A DNA stretch of 64,000 nucleotides from UBA6522 sp965237785 (lineage in GTDB: Bacteria > Pseudomonadota > Gammaproteobacteria > Steroidobacterales > Rariloculaceae). Below the pieces are notes generated by a model. That model was not told the origin of the DNA, did no database searches, and was given only the letters and a program-made list of their open reading frames with translations. Numbering within the stretch: position 1 is the first letter of the stretch; the number at the start of each line of letters is the position of its first letter. A program made the translations under genes and the position numbers. The stretch spans positions 2,418,001 to 2,482,000 of the forward strand of contig OZ250159.1 in NCBI GenBank assembly GCA_965237785.1. Direction: 5' to 3'. Shown here one piece after another: positions 8,270 through 16,754 of the stretch.

Positions 8270-10006
8270 ATGAGAAAGAACCTGCCGGATCCGGACCATT
8301 TCTTAGGGGTAATTCTACCTCAATTCCAAAATTATCGAATTGTTGAGAGGGTCGGTTCAGGGTTCAACGGACACGTTTATCGAGCACATTCAAAGGAGAT
8401 AGAGGGTGATTTGGCGTTCAAGTTTGTGCCGACGGAAAATCTTCCGGCGGACCCAGAGCGACGCGGCATCTACTTGGCGGAGGCAAAAAAGGCTAACTCG
8501 CTGGAGAATGAATGTGTTGTCCGATACGTAGAAGTTCTACCCTGGGAGGATGATGCGTTACGCCGAACTTTTGTCGTATTTGTATGTCAGTATGTATCAG
8601 GCACCTCTTTGCAGGAATTCATAAAGAAGAAGCGTAACGAAATTAGCGTCGCCTTTATAGAAACATTTTTGAGGACGATGTTTGGCTTGCTCTTTGAACT
8701 CGATCAGCGCGACATGGAACATGGAGACCTCCATGCTGGAAATGTACTTGTATCACAATCGAAATATAGTCTTAGCGGCGAGGCAACATTCAAAGTCACT
8801 GACTTCGGAATCACCGAAATAACCGGTATGACTCATACCAGCGATTATTTGTTCGTGGCCCGAATACTTAGGGATTTGCTAAAGCGCACTAACTACCATG
8901 AACAGCAATCGCGTGATCGGTACGTATACGATATTTTGCGACTTGACTTTTTGGGACGGCATCTCATAGAAACGGATCCATTGGCGGACCCATTGGCGCG
9001 CAATCCGCGAAATCTAAATAAAAAACTACTGTCGGTTGATGACGAGTTTCTCGAGGCTACAAAAAATCATACAGTGACCAAAATGGTCACTCCGTTTGAC
9101 TATCCTAATTGCGAACAAATGGGTAATTCCCATCTGCTGATGAGGAACTTATATTCGGATCGACTATTAGGATTAAGGGAAATTCGTGCTAGGTCAAACC
9201 TAGTGCTCACTGGCCCACGAGGTTGTGGAAAAACAACTGTCTTCCGTGCGTTGAGTCTGGACTATCTGACCTCTGTCGATGCCGATGGTCCAGCAAGGCT
9301 CCAATTCTCTGGTGTCTACTATCGTTGCGACGATTTGTATTTTTCTTTCCCACGCTATGAATTGCCGAAACGGCCAGACGCAATCGACATTCCGATGCAT
9401 TTTGTTGTTGTTAGTCTAATGGCTGAAACGTTGCGCCATGTAGGTGCTTGGGCAAAAGGGCATTTCGAGCCAGAGTTTCGCAAAAAAGAGTCTACGGTAA
9501 CTGCAAAGCTGTGGAAAATTTTAGGTTTCACGCAGCCTACTGATCCCGCGGCACGTGGCTTTTCACCTTTGATTGCGAAACTCATGAAACAGCGAGCTAG
9601 AGCGGCGAAGAAGCAACGTCTTTGCCATCTGCCTGGTCAGCCAATTAAAGGCTATCTTGGCCCTAGAGCGCTAGTCGATTTTTGTGGGGAACTAATTTCG
9701 ACATTTTCTTTTCTGCGTGAACGACCGTTTTTCTATTTTATCGATGATTATTCGACACCAAAAATTACATCGGACCTACAGCTAAATCTCAATAGGCTAT
9801 TTATGCATCGAAGCTGCGATGTGTTTTTCAAGCTTTCTACAGAGAGTCCAATTTCGTTCGAGCGTCGAGATATTGATGGTAAACAATTCGTTGAAGAGCG
9901 CGAATTTGATCTGTTAAATTTAGGGTTACGTTATCTTGGGCATAATGGCATGCAAGTGCAGGTCTTCCTTGGGGATCTTTTCGAACGTCGTTTTCGAGAG
10001 GTGTAA
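8270..10006 (+). CDS. Protein kinase-P-loop ATPase fusion, N-terminal part, cassette gene 2
   Basis: 578 residues to an in-frame TAA. Residues about 20-250 are a Ser/Thr-type kinase: a glycine loop (VGSGFNGHVYRA), a lysine in AFKFVP, the catalytic loop HGDLHAGNVLV at 151-161 and DFG at 178-180, so it looks active. After a linker comes an ATPase with Walker A GPRGCGKTT at 315-323 and Walker B FFYFIDDYS around 492-493, resembling ORC/CDC6-like AAA ATPases found beside bacterial defence genes. The frame continues after the TAA with sequence that fits the same protein (see 10007-10768); full length would be 832 residues. It starts 1 base after the methyltransferase stop. Signalling by phosphorylation coupled to an NTP-driven sensor is inference. 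Confidence 0.8.
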   Translation: MRKNLPDPDHFLGVILPQFQNYRIVERVGSGFNGHVYRAHSKEIEGDLAFKFVPTENLPADPERRGIYLAEAKKANSLENECVVRYVEVLPWEDDALRRTFVVFVCQYVSGTSLQEFIKKKRNEISVAFIETFLRTMFGLLFELDQRDMEHGDLHAGNVLVSQSKYSLSGEATFKVTDFGITEITGMTHTSDYLFVARILRDLLKRTNYHEQQSRDRYVYDILRLDFLGRHLIETDPLADPLARNPRNLNKKLLSVDDEFLEATKNHTVTKMVTPFDYPNCEQMGNSHLLMRNLYSDRLLGLREIRARSNLVLTGPRGCGKTTVFRALSLDYLTSVDADGPARLQFSGVYYRCDDLYFSFPRYELPKRPDAIDIPMHFVVVSLMAETLRHVGAWAKGHFEPEFRKKESTVTAKLWKILGFTQPTDPAARGFSPLIAKLMKQRARAAKKQRLCHLPGQPIKGYLGPRALVDFCGELISTFSFLRERPFFYFIDDYSTPKITSDLQLNLNRLFMHRSCDVFFKLSTESPISFERRDIDGKQFVEEREFDLLNLGLRYLGHNGMQVQVFLGDLFERRFREV

Positions 10007-10768
10007 GATTTTCCCTGTAAGACACTTGTAGAACTCTTGGGTGAAAATGAGAGGAATGAAAACGAAGCTGCGAGGCGCATTCGAGAGAAAAAACGTCATA
10101 CTAACTATTTTGGCGTTCAGACCGTCACCGCAATGTGCAGTGGGGATATTCATTACATGATCCGACTCGTTGGGAAGATGGTCGAGGACGCGGGTGAAAT
10201 TTCCGTTGGGAACTACAATCCCAGTGAGCCAAGAATATCGCGCGCACAGCAATCAGGCACTATTCGAAGAGCGGCCGGTGAGTTTATGGAATCAGTGCGT
10301 AATTTGCCGAAGCACGGAGATGCACTTGCTGCGACCGTAAGTGCGATCGGAAATGTCGCGAGTTCATATTTACGATATCGTGATGCAGCTAACGAAAAGG
10401 GCAATCCTCCTCATCAAGCATCGAGAATTGAACCGTATGAGCCGCTAGTTTTGTCTTCGGACGCGCGCGATCTATTGAATGACTTGATTCGATTTTCGAT
10501 TTTGTTGATGGATCCTCGCGGTAAGAGTCGTCGCGGAGGAGTTGTACCTCGCTTTTATCTCAGGCGATATTTGATTCCCCATTTTAATCTAACGTTCAGT
10601 AAGAGGGATTCTCTTGAGCTTGAAAATAGAGATATTGAACTGCTCCTAACGAATCCCGATGTATTTTACGACCAAAAACGCATTAAGAGCTCCAAAGATC
10701 CACGAGCCACTAAGTGGGAGGATCAGTTCCAAGCAAGATTATTCGATGAGGGTAACAATGAGCAATGA
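10007..10768 (+). CDS. C-terminal part of the kinase-ATPase beyond the in-frame TAA
   Basis: The frame of the preceding ORF is the same as here: after TAA (10004-10006) it runs DFPCKTLVELLGENERNENE and on to 10768 without another stop. Isolated, the first ATG-type start is the TTG near 10037. The content (RRIREKKRH, YFGVQTVTAMCSGDIHYMIRLVG, later YLRRYLIPHFNLTFSKRD) is what is expected of the helical and winged-helix end of an ORC/CDC6-like ATPase. So 8270-10768 is best read as one gene with a single nonsense codon at position 579, or as a readthrough or split product. It overlaps the next gene by 11 bases. Confidence 0.7.
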   Translation, partial: DFPCKTLVELLGENERNENEAARRIREKKRHTNYFGVQTVTAMCSGDIHYMIRLVGKMVEDAGEISVGNYNPSEPRISRAQQSGTIRRAAGEFMESVRNLPKHGDALAATVSAIGNVASSYLRYRDAANEKGNPPHQASRIEPYEPLVLSSDARDLLNDLIRFSILLMDPRGKSRRGGVVPRFYLRRYLIPHFNLTFSKRDSLELENRDIELLLTNPDVFYDQKRIKSSKDPRATKWEDQFQARLFDEGNNEQ

Positions 10769-11798
10769 AGAAATTCCGAACATGCCGCTCAGATTGGATG
10801 AACAGCTTTCCAAAATGAGTTGGTCGGAAATGGTACCGATTGATGACATTTCACTAGGTTCAGAGGATTGTATTGTTGTTGCTGCAGGCTTTGAGGATAG
10901 GGCTTTGTGCGGACTTAAACGAGCGTATCAGGCGTCTATGAATTTTCACGTTATATTGGTTCGATATCTTCCCAAGATCGCGGAGAACCAAGGTTTGGCT
11001 AGTATCGAATATTGTAAAGAGCACGGCCTAGACTTCAAGGAATTTGTGTATGATCGGGAGAGTCCCTCAGGTATGGGTCTTTTGCTCGCGGAATATGTGT
11101 CGCGCTTTAGTAAAGTATTTGTGGATATTTCTGGAATGTCTCGGCTGCTAATTGTACAAATCATTGTAGCTTTGGTTAGGCAGAGAAAAGAGTTTAATAT
11201 TTTATACGCCGAGGCTGAAACTTATCCGCCCCTTGAACAAGAATATAGGGAATCTAATGCAGTAGAAAATTTAAACCCGTCGTTTATTTCCAGTGGAATT
11301 TTTGAGGTCGTTTCGACCCCAGAATTAAGTTCAGTCTCTATGTTGGGAGGTGCCATTCGGTTAATTTCATTTCCAACATTTGACTATATGCAGCTGTCAA
11401 ATCTGGTCCAGGAGATTCAGCCGACTCACAACGATGTAGTCCATGGTGTACCTCCGAGCAGAGAAATGTCTTGGAGGACTGCCGCGATCGACCAATTGAA
11501 CGAACCGATAATAGAGGCGCTTCAGCGCGTGACGATTCACAGGGCAAGTACTCTAGACTATCGTGATACTCTGAATCTAATACTGGATCTTTATGGTCGT
11601 TACTCGGTGTTTGATCGGATCATAATCGCCCCAACTGGGAGCAAAATGCAATCAGTGGCAATCGGTATTTTGCGGGGAATCTTAACAGATTTACAAATTG
11701 TGTATCCGACGCCACTAAAGTTTGTTGATCCGGACCACTATACAGAGGGGATAAAACGAATTTATTGCCTTGAAGTTGGGGATTTATGCCACTCGTAG
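10758..11798 (+). CDS. Rossmann-like protein with CARF-type motifs, cassette gene 3
   Basis: 346 residues from ATG 10758, chosen because GAGGG stands 5 bases upstream and it overlaps the previous stop by 11 bases. Two Rossmann-like halves are suggested: VVAAGFEDRAL (41-50) with FVDISGMSRLLIVQIIVAL (121-139), and a C-terminal DRIIIAPTGSKMQSVAIGIL (286-305). The GSK loop after a hydrophobic strand resembles the TGGTK loop of CARF-type nucleotide sensors, but overall similarity cannot be judged by eye and no effector domain is attached. AT-richer than the surroundings. As the last gene of the cassette it could be the sensor or regulatory subunit; that is inference. Confidence 0.55.
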   Translation: MSNEEIPNMPLRLDEQLSKMSWSEMVPIDDISLGSEDCIVVAAGFEDRALCGLKRAYQASMNFHVILVRYLPKIAENQGLASIEYCKEHGLDFKEFVYDRESPSGMGLLLAEYVSRFSKVFVDISGMSRLLIVQIIVALVRQRKEFNILYAEAETYPPLEQEYRESNAVENLNPSFISSGIFEVVSTPELSSVSMLGGAIRLISFPTFDYMQLSNLVQEIQPTHNDVVHGVPPSREMSWRTAAIDQLNEPIIEALQRVTIHRASTLDYRDTLNLILDLYGRYSVFDRIIIAPTGSKMQSVAIGILRGILTDLQIVYPTPLKFVDPDHYTEGIKRIYCLEVGDLCHS

Positions 11799-12338
11799 AG
11801 CTAGTAAGCTTGATGAAAATGGCGGGTTGACATCACAGCTGTTTTTGAATTAAGCGTTTTTCTTAGTCATCCTGAAATTGACCCGATATCGCAAGAACGC
11901 CCAACTACCTGCAGAGGATTAAGTGAAGCCGCTTCTGGTTTGTTTCTCTGTTTGTACTTGCCCTACTAGTCTGCAATGAAGGGCAGTGGGTGCGGCCGCC
12001 TGTTGGCGCCCACCAAGCTTCGGGCGTTGTGGTCTGACGAATGTTTGGTAGTTCGCCTAGTACCGATATTCTGTCAGGTTACCTGCGCCTCTTTCAATGT
12101 TTTGTATGGATGCGTAAGCACCGACACCTGTGGCAGAGACCAGAGGCGGGGTATAACACCTCAAACGATCCTTCATGGGCCGATAAGAGCAATCAGTAGA
12201 ATGCCACGTCGCTTTGAGGTTCGTCACCTCCAATATGGTCAATTTTGAATCACCGAATGATCAGTGTTCAGTCGGCGTTAAGATGCAAGCGCATTAGTTG
12301 AGTTGCGTGGCCGTTGACGTTCTCTAGAATGGGAAACG
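11799..12338. other. Intergenic, 540 bases, right border of the AT-rich cassette
   Basis: No supported gene. A 90-codon plus-strand ORF (11976-12248) is rich in Arg/Cys with no motif and is probably chance. Composition changes back to GC-rich over this stretch. No terminator hairpin followed by T-run was found behind the cassette. Confidence 0.5.
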
Positions 12339-12971
12339 ATGGATATTCATATGGACTGGCTTTACCTAGCCTCATATTCGCCACGGCGGCGCGAACTGCT
12401 GGCCGGACTCGGCTACCGTTTCAACGTACTTGACGCCCGCGTTGATGAAAGCCGAGTGGCTGGTGAGTTGCCCTCGCGCTATGTTAAGCGGCTGGCGCGG
12501 GAAAAAGCGCTTGCGGGCTTTAGACTTGTTTCGTGTCAGCCGATGACGGCTGGAGACGAATTGGTTCGCCCGGTGGTGGTCGGGGCTGATACGGCCGTGG
12601 TCGTAGACGGTCGGGTTCTCGGCAAACCACGGGACGAAGCCGAGATCCTGACCCACCTGCAATGGCTTTCTGGCCGGGCTCACGATGTCCTCTCAGCCGT
12701 GGCCGTGGTTTCCGGGAACACCGCGTCACCCCGGCTTGAAGTGCGCATATGCCCAAGCCGAGTGTGGTTTCGCACTTTGACGGCAGCCGAATGCGAAGCC
12801 TATCGGGCCACCGGGGAACCCGTAGACAAGGCGGGGAGCTATGCCATCCAGGGACTAGCCGCCGCCTTCGTAACGCGCCTAGAGGGCAACTGGAGCGCAG
12901 TGGTCGGACTGCCCTTGCCCGACACTGTGGAACTGCTTGAGCGAGCGGGAGTACCGTATCTAAAGTCATAA
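12339..12971 (+). CDS. maf: Maf-family nucleotide pyrophosphatase
   Basis: 210 residues. It has the family start LYLASYSPRRRELL, the metal/substrate motif VVGADTAVVVDGRVLGKPRDE near 87-107, WLSGRAHDVLSAV and the C-terminal DKAGSYAIQG. Maf proteins hydrolyse non-canonical or ordinary NTPs (dTTP/UTP or m7GTP subclasses) and are linked to septum inhibition or house-cleaning. The start is ATG 12339 with GGGAA upstream; ATG 12351 is an alternative. It stands alone between the AT-rich cassette and the restriction locus, so it is probably core chromosomal sequence between two insertions. Confidence 0.9.
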   Translation: MDIHMDWLYLASYSPRRRELLAGLGYRFNVLDARVDESRVAGELPSRYVKRLAREKALAGFRLVSCQPMTAGDELVRPVVVGADTAVVVDGRVLGKPRDEAEILTHLQWLSGRAHDVLSAVAVVSGNTASPRLEVRICPSRVWFRTLTAAECEAYRATGEPVDKAGSYAIQGLAAAFVTRLEGNWSAVVGLPLPDTVELLERAGVPYLKS

Positions 12972-13156
12972 GAGCGAACAACGGAGGTGGAGACGGTGTG
13001 GTTTGTGAGTGATTGTTCGCGTTGCCTCACGACAATTAAATCTTTCGGCGGTGAAAGAAATAGTTGACGCTGGCCACACTGTGCCGGGAACGGGATGGGA
13101 AATCTGCTAACGGTCAAATTTAGTTATCACGACCCAATTTTGAAGCAAAGCGTTCA

Positions 13157-13191
13157 TCACGCTGCCTCCATTTCGTTTACGGCTGGCTCTA
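13157..13191 (-). pseudogene. Displaced last codons of hsdS
   Basis: Read on the minus strand across the IS630 insertion, the frame EAL at the cut end of hsdS continues here as EPAVNEMEAA and a TGA at 13157-13159, a normal HsdS ending. These 10 codons are separated from hsdS by 1.2 kb of IS630. Confidence 0.85.
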
Positions 13192-14420
13192 GTACACCAA
13201 CAACTTTGAAATGATCGATACTTCATGTAGACTCTCAAATTTGAATTACAACCTATTAATAGTTGGGAGTTTTAATATGATGAAGAAGTACAAGGTGACC
13301 TTAACGACAGAAGAGCAGGCGATGCTAAGGGACTTGGTGTCCGTGGGCAAAGCCGCCGCCCGCAAGATCACGCACGCCAGAATACTGTTGCTGGCGGATG
13401 AGCATTCGGAGGACGGCAACCAGACAGACGATGCGATCGTCAGGGCGTTGCAAGTCGGCTCCGCGACCGTCGCTCGGGTTCGCCGTCGTTTTGTGGAACA
13501 AGGCCTCGAAGCGGCATTGAATCGCCAGTTTCAGCGTAACCGCAGAGCCAAGAAATTGGATGGCGAGGGCGAGGCGTTTCTGGTGGCGACGGCCTGTTCG
13601 GAGGCGCCGGAGGGACGCACATCCTGGACATTGAGGTTGTTGGCGGATCGGCTGGTCGAATGCAACATTGTCGATTCCATCAGTCCCGAGGCGGTGAGAC
13701 AGACGCTAAAAAAAACGAACTTAAGCCTTGGTTGAAGGACTGCTGGTGCATTGCGCCGAAACGCAATGCCGACTTCGTCTGCGCGATGGAGGATGTCCTG
13801 GAAGTGTATCGGCGTGATTTTGCCGAGGACGAGGTCCTGGTTTGCATGGATGAAACGAGTAAGCAACACATCAAGGAAACCCGCACGCCGACGCCGACGC
13901 GACCGGGCGATGCGGCGAAATACGACTACGAATACGAACGCAATGGCGTCAGCAACCTGTTCATGCTGTGCGCACCGCTGGAGGGTTGGCGGCATGTCAA
14001 GGTGACGGACCGTCACACGAAGGTCGATTGGGCGGAATTGATCGAGGAATTAGTGGACGACCATTTCCCGGAGAAACGCAAGATCGTGTTGGTGATGGAC
14101 AATTTGAACACCCATAAATTGTCCTCGCTCTATGAAGCCTTCGACCCGGCGAAGGCGCGCCGGATAGCCGAGCGGCTGGAAATTCATTTCACCCCCAAGC
14201 ATGGCAGTTGGTTGAACATGGCTGAAATTGAAATCGGCGTCATGGCGCGTCAATGCCTTAATCGCCGCTTGGGAAACCAACGCATCCTGAGAAGCGAAAT
14301 TGACGCATGGCGGAAACAGCGCAATGAGGAAGCCACGCGCGTCAACTGGCGCTTCACAACGGATGATGCACGCACGAAGTTGAAGTCACTTTATCCATCA
14401 ATACAAAGTTGACGTAGTAC
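13192..14420 (+). mobile_element. IS630-family insertion sequence
   Basis: About 1229 bases bounded by imperfect terminal inverted repeats: left GTACACCAACAACTTTG, right (reverse complement) GTACTACGTCAACTTTG, 13 of 17 identical. Both ends abut TA (13190-13191 and 14421-14422), the target dinucleotide duplicated by IS630/Tc1-type transposition. The transposase stop lies inside the right terminal repeat. Removing the element and one TA exactly restores the hsdS reading frame, which proves the borders. Confidence 0.93.
13277..14412 (+). CDS. IS630 transposase, with -1 frameshift
   Basis: Two overlapping frames. The first (from ATG 13277, GGGAG upstream) encodes the helix-turn-helix DNA-binding part and would end at 13735. 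The second carries the DDE nuclease domain: VCMDET, VLVMDNLNTH and the HGSWLNMAEIE end. Eight A residues at 13708-13715 (0-frame CTA AAA AAA) form an A AAA AAA slippery site. A -1 slip there joins TLKK to NELKPWLKDCW, the usual IS630 sequence, giving a full-length transposase of about 378 residues. The element looks intact and possibly active. Confidence 0.88.
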
Positions 14421-16055
14421 TAGTGCTTCCCGAAGGAGTGATTCAAGGAGGTAATGGCGGCCAGTATCGACAGTATCAAGACTGGCTTCCAGTCGGTCGC
14501 ACAGGGTCATGAGTTCATCGACTTTGGCGACAATGCGCCGCTGCTCCGCGAGGGGCGGAACAGCGACTACTATACGATCCATTTTGTACTTTGGGAGGCC
14601 ACCACGTCCTGCGCCGGTCTGCTCGTCGAAGATAAACGCTTGGAAATACGGTGATAGCACGAGTTGTTGAAGGAAGTCAGCCATTTCAGAAACTGCTGGG
14701 CGAATTATGGAAACGTGCTGGCTGACATTGGCTTCGCTAAATTCGTCGGGCACGAAACAGCAACGACCCATAGAGCCGCCCGTAATGTTCAGAAGGATGT
14801 CCCTTGATCGAACTGCAGTGCCCGCCATTCGAGCGTGAACGTCGGGTTCAATGTAGGCTACATCGTCGAGTCGCAGACCATCGTTATACACATTTTGCGA
14901 GCGAAGGAACGGAACACCAACTTTCTTATATACGTTCTTGCCACCGCGCGGAGTGCTACCAGAACCGGTTTTGGTGCAAAGCTCACCAATCCGGCTCCAG
15001 AGCCAACCCACCGGAAGAGAAAATGGGATTTCGTCCGTGCTAAGCGGCTTCACGTGGTGCCGAACTTTCAGCCGCAATTTTTCCCCGGCGATCCGCTTCA
15101 GCAGTTCCGACGCCGGTTCATTCGCCGGATCCTGCTCCACCAGCTTGCCCCGCACGGCAAGGTCGAGAATGGTCTGGCGTAGGCGTTTGACCTGATGCGC
15201 GCGAGCTGCTAGTGCGGGAAGGGCATCGACGACGAAACGCGCATGGGATCGAAAAGTGACATCATCCGTATTGGATACCCTTAGGCGAGCATAGCTCGCG
15301 TTGGTCAGCCGGTCGCGGGCGTCCTCGCGCGCGACGCGAGCTTCTTCCAGCCGGTCGCACAGGGCCATGAGTTCATCGACTTTGGCGACGATGCGACGCT
15401 GCTCGGCGAGGGGTGGAAGCGGAATCATGAAATCTCTGTAGTCCCTACTCTCAATGCGGCATGTTCCATGGCTGGATCGCTTAACTCGCTTCAGTACTTG
15501 TAGCTTTAGGCCCTTCAGGGCGCGAAGCAAATACTCAGCCATTTCGGGTTTCTTCAAGGTGATAGCTTTCACGTCCTGATTTATCGTGAGCGGAACGCGA
15601 GAGATTGCAACAGGGAAGCTGTGCGCAAGGATCATGCCGCGGACCACAAAGAGGATGCTTTCCGCTTCGATAAGGTTTACCGCAGAGCTTGCGATGGACG
15701 TCTCCGTGATATTCAACTGTGTTTCTGCGATGTAATCGACCTTCATATCCTTGGGGGAAACCCAAGGTATGCTGCCGTTCCAGAAGTCCTCACGAGCCTT
15801 GGAAGGAGTTCCACCACCCTTGAGCATTCCAAGGGCGCGAAGTCGCGACCATCGCCAATTCGGCGGGACTGGAAACGGCGGCTCTAAATCGTGAGGGATC
15901 GTTGGGTCAAGACGAGGCGGTGGCTCATCCTCCGGGTCCTGCTCCACCAGCTTCCCCCGCACGGCGAGATCCAGCACAAAGCGACGAAGGTGCGGGACGG
16001 CATCCGGTGCATCGGCCACCCGGTCGAAATGGGCAAGCAGGTGTTCGGCGTTCAT
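14391..16055 (-). CDS. hsdS: Type I restriction specificity subunit, tail replaced by IS630
   Basis: 554 residues. Two target-recognition domains, opening with PPNWRWSRLRALGMLKGGGT and LPVGWLWSRIGELCTKTGSG, each followed by the conserved helix region IPLPPLAEQRRIVAKVDELMALCDRLE or its second copy. This is the classical two-TRD, two-helix arrangement that binds the bipartite DNA site. The gene starts at ATG 16055, overlapping the hepT stop by 4 bases. IS630 insertion changes only the last residues: after EAL the original EPAVNEMEAA is replaced by VLRQLCIDG, encoded by the IS right end. Both recognition domains and the dimer helices are intact, so activity may be kept. Confidence 0.93.
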   Translation of the reverse strand: MNAEHLLAHFDRVADAPDAVPHLRRFVLDLAVRGKLVEQDPEDEPPPRLDPTIPHDLEPPFPVPPNWRWSRLRALGMLKGGGTPSKAREDFWNGSIPWVSPKDMKVDYIAETQLNITETSIASSAVNLIEAESILFVVRGMILAHSFPVAISRVPLTINQDVKAITLKKPEMAEYLLRALKGLKLQVLKRVKRSSHGTCRIESRDYRDFMIPLPPLAEQRRIVAKVDELMALCDRLEEARVAREDARDRLTNASYARLRVSNTDDVTFRSHARFVVDALPALAARAHQVKRLRQTILDLAVRGKLVEQDPANEPASELLKRIAGEKLRLKVRHHVKPLSTDEIPFSLPVGWLWSRIGELCTKTGSGSTPRGGKNVYKKVGVPFLRSQNVYNDGLRLDDVAYIEPDVHARMAGTAVRSRDILLNITGGSMGRCCFVPDEFSEANVSQHVSIIRPAVSEMADFLQQLVLSPYFQAFIFDEQTGAGRGGLPKYKMDRIVVAVPPLAEQRRIVAKVDELMTLCDRLEASLDTVDTGRHYLLESLLREALVLRQLCIDG

Positions 16056-16408
16056 TTTCCCGGCGGTTCCAGTTCGGCAAGCAGCGCCTGCACGACATTG
16101 CGCAATTGCGGCAGGCTGCTGGATGCATAAAGCCAGACGAGTCTCGGCGCTACATCGTCATAGCCATGGGCAAGAAAGTTCCGAAAGTCGACGATGCGAC
16201 GCATCCCGGGAATCTTCTTGGCAAGTTCGGGATGATCCTTGTGCAGGCGGTTTACCGCCTCGCCAATAATTTCGAACTTGCGCTCAACCGCAGCCTGCGT
16301 TCGCGTATCGGCAGCGAATGCGGCGCTGTCCATGCCGTCGGTGAAAATTTCGATATCGGCGCCTGCCTGGTCGATATCCGTCAACAATACACGAGCGTCA
16401 CGACGCAT
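16052..16408 (-). CDS. hepT: HepT-like HEPN ribonuclease toxin (DUF86)
   Basis: 118 residues starting at ATG 16408, which overlaps the end of mntA by 11 bases. The HEPN RNase motif is RNFLAHGY at 76-83 (R-x4-H-x-Y). The start at this ATG fits the family's first helix (RRDARVLLTDI). In known MntA-HepT systems the tyrosine of this motif is AMPylated by MntA, silencing the toxin. Here the pair sits inside the hsd operon between hsdM and hsdS, so it may guard the restriction genes by addiction (inference). Confidence 0.9.
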   Translation of the reverse strand: MRRDARVLLTDIDQAGADIEIFTDGMDSAAFAADTRTQAAVERKFEIIGEAVNRLHKDHPELAKKIPGMRRIVDFRNFLAHGYDDVAPRLVWLYASSSLPQLRNVVQALLAELEPPGK

Positions 16409-16709
16409 AAACAACTTCGCGCGATTCGTTGATGGAGGCACGCAGATACGGGTTGCGGAACTCGTGATTTTCGACCATGTCGACCGGGCGCCCCAATGCC
16501 TCACGCAGCTCGTCGACAAGGCCGAAGAACTGTTCGAGAGGCGGCAGATCGCTGTTGGGATCGAACTCGACAAGGAAGTCGGCATCACTTGTGTCGGGAT
16601 TGAAATCCGTCCCGCGCGCCGCCGAGCCGAAGACCTCTAGCCTCGCCACGTCGTAGCGCCGGCAGACTTCGGCCAGTTCTTCCCGTTTGTCAGCAATGGC
16701 AGCGTGCAT
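16398..16709 (-). CDS. mntA: MntA-like minimal nucleotidyltransferase antitoxin
   Basis: 103 residues from ATG 16709, preceded by GGGAGGG at 6-base spacing; a TTG two codons upstream is an alternative. It has the minimal nucleotidyltransferase core: the VFGSAARG helix motif and DADFLVEF with two metal-binding aspartates. MntA proteins AMPylate the cognate HEPN toxin. The stop overlaps the hepT start. A second, decayed copy of this gene's first half lies at 36957-37150. Confidence 0.9.
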   Translation of the reverse strand: MHAAIADKREELAEVCRRYDVARLEVFGSAARGTDFNPDTSDADFLVEFDPNSDLPPLEQFFGLVDELREALGRPVDMVENHEFRNPYLRASINESREVVYAS

Positions 16710-16754
16710 GTTCAACCCTCCCGCTTCGGCGGCAAACTGTGCCCTTCCACGGCG

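Noticed and set aside
11976..12248. 90-codon plus-strand ORF between cassette and maf
   Set aside because: Cys/Arg-rich with no pattern; probably chance.
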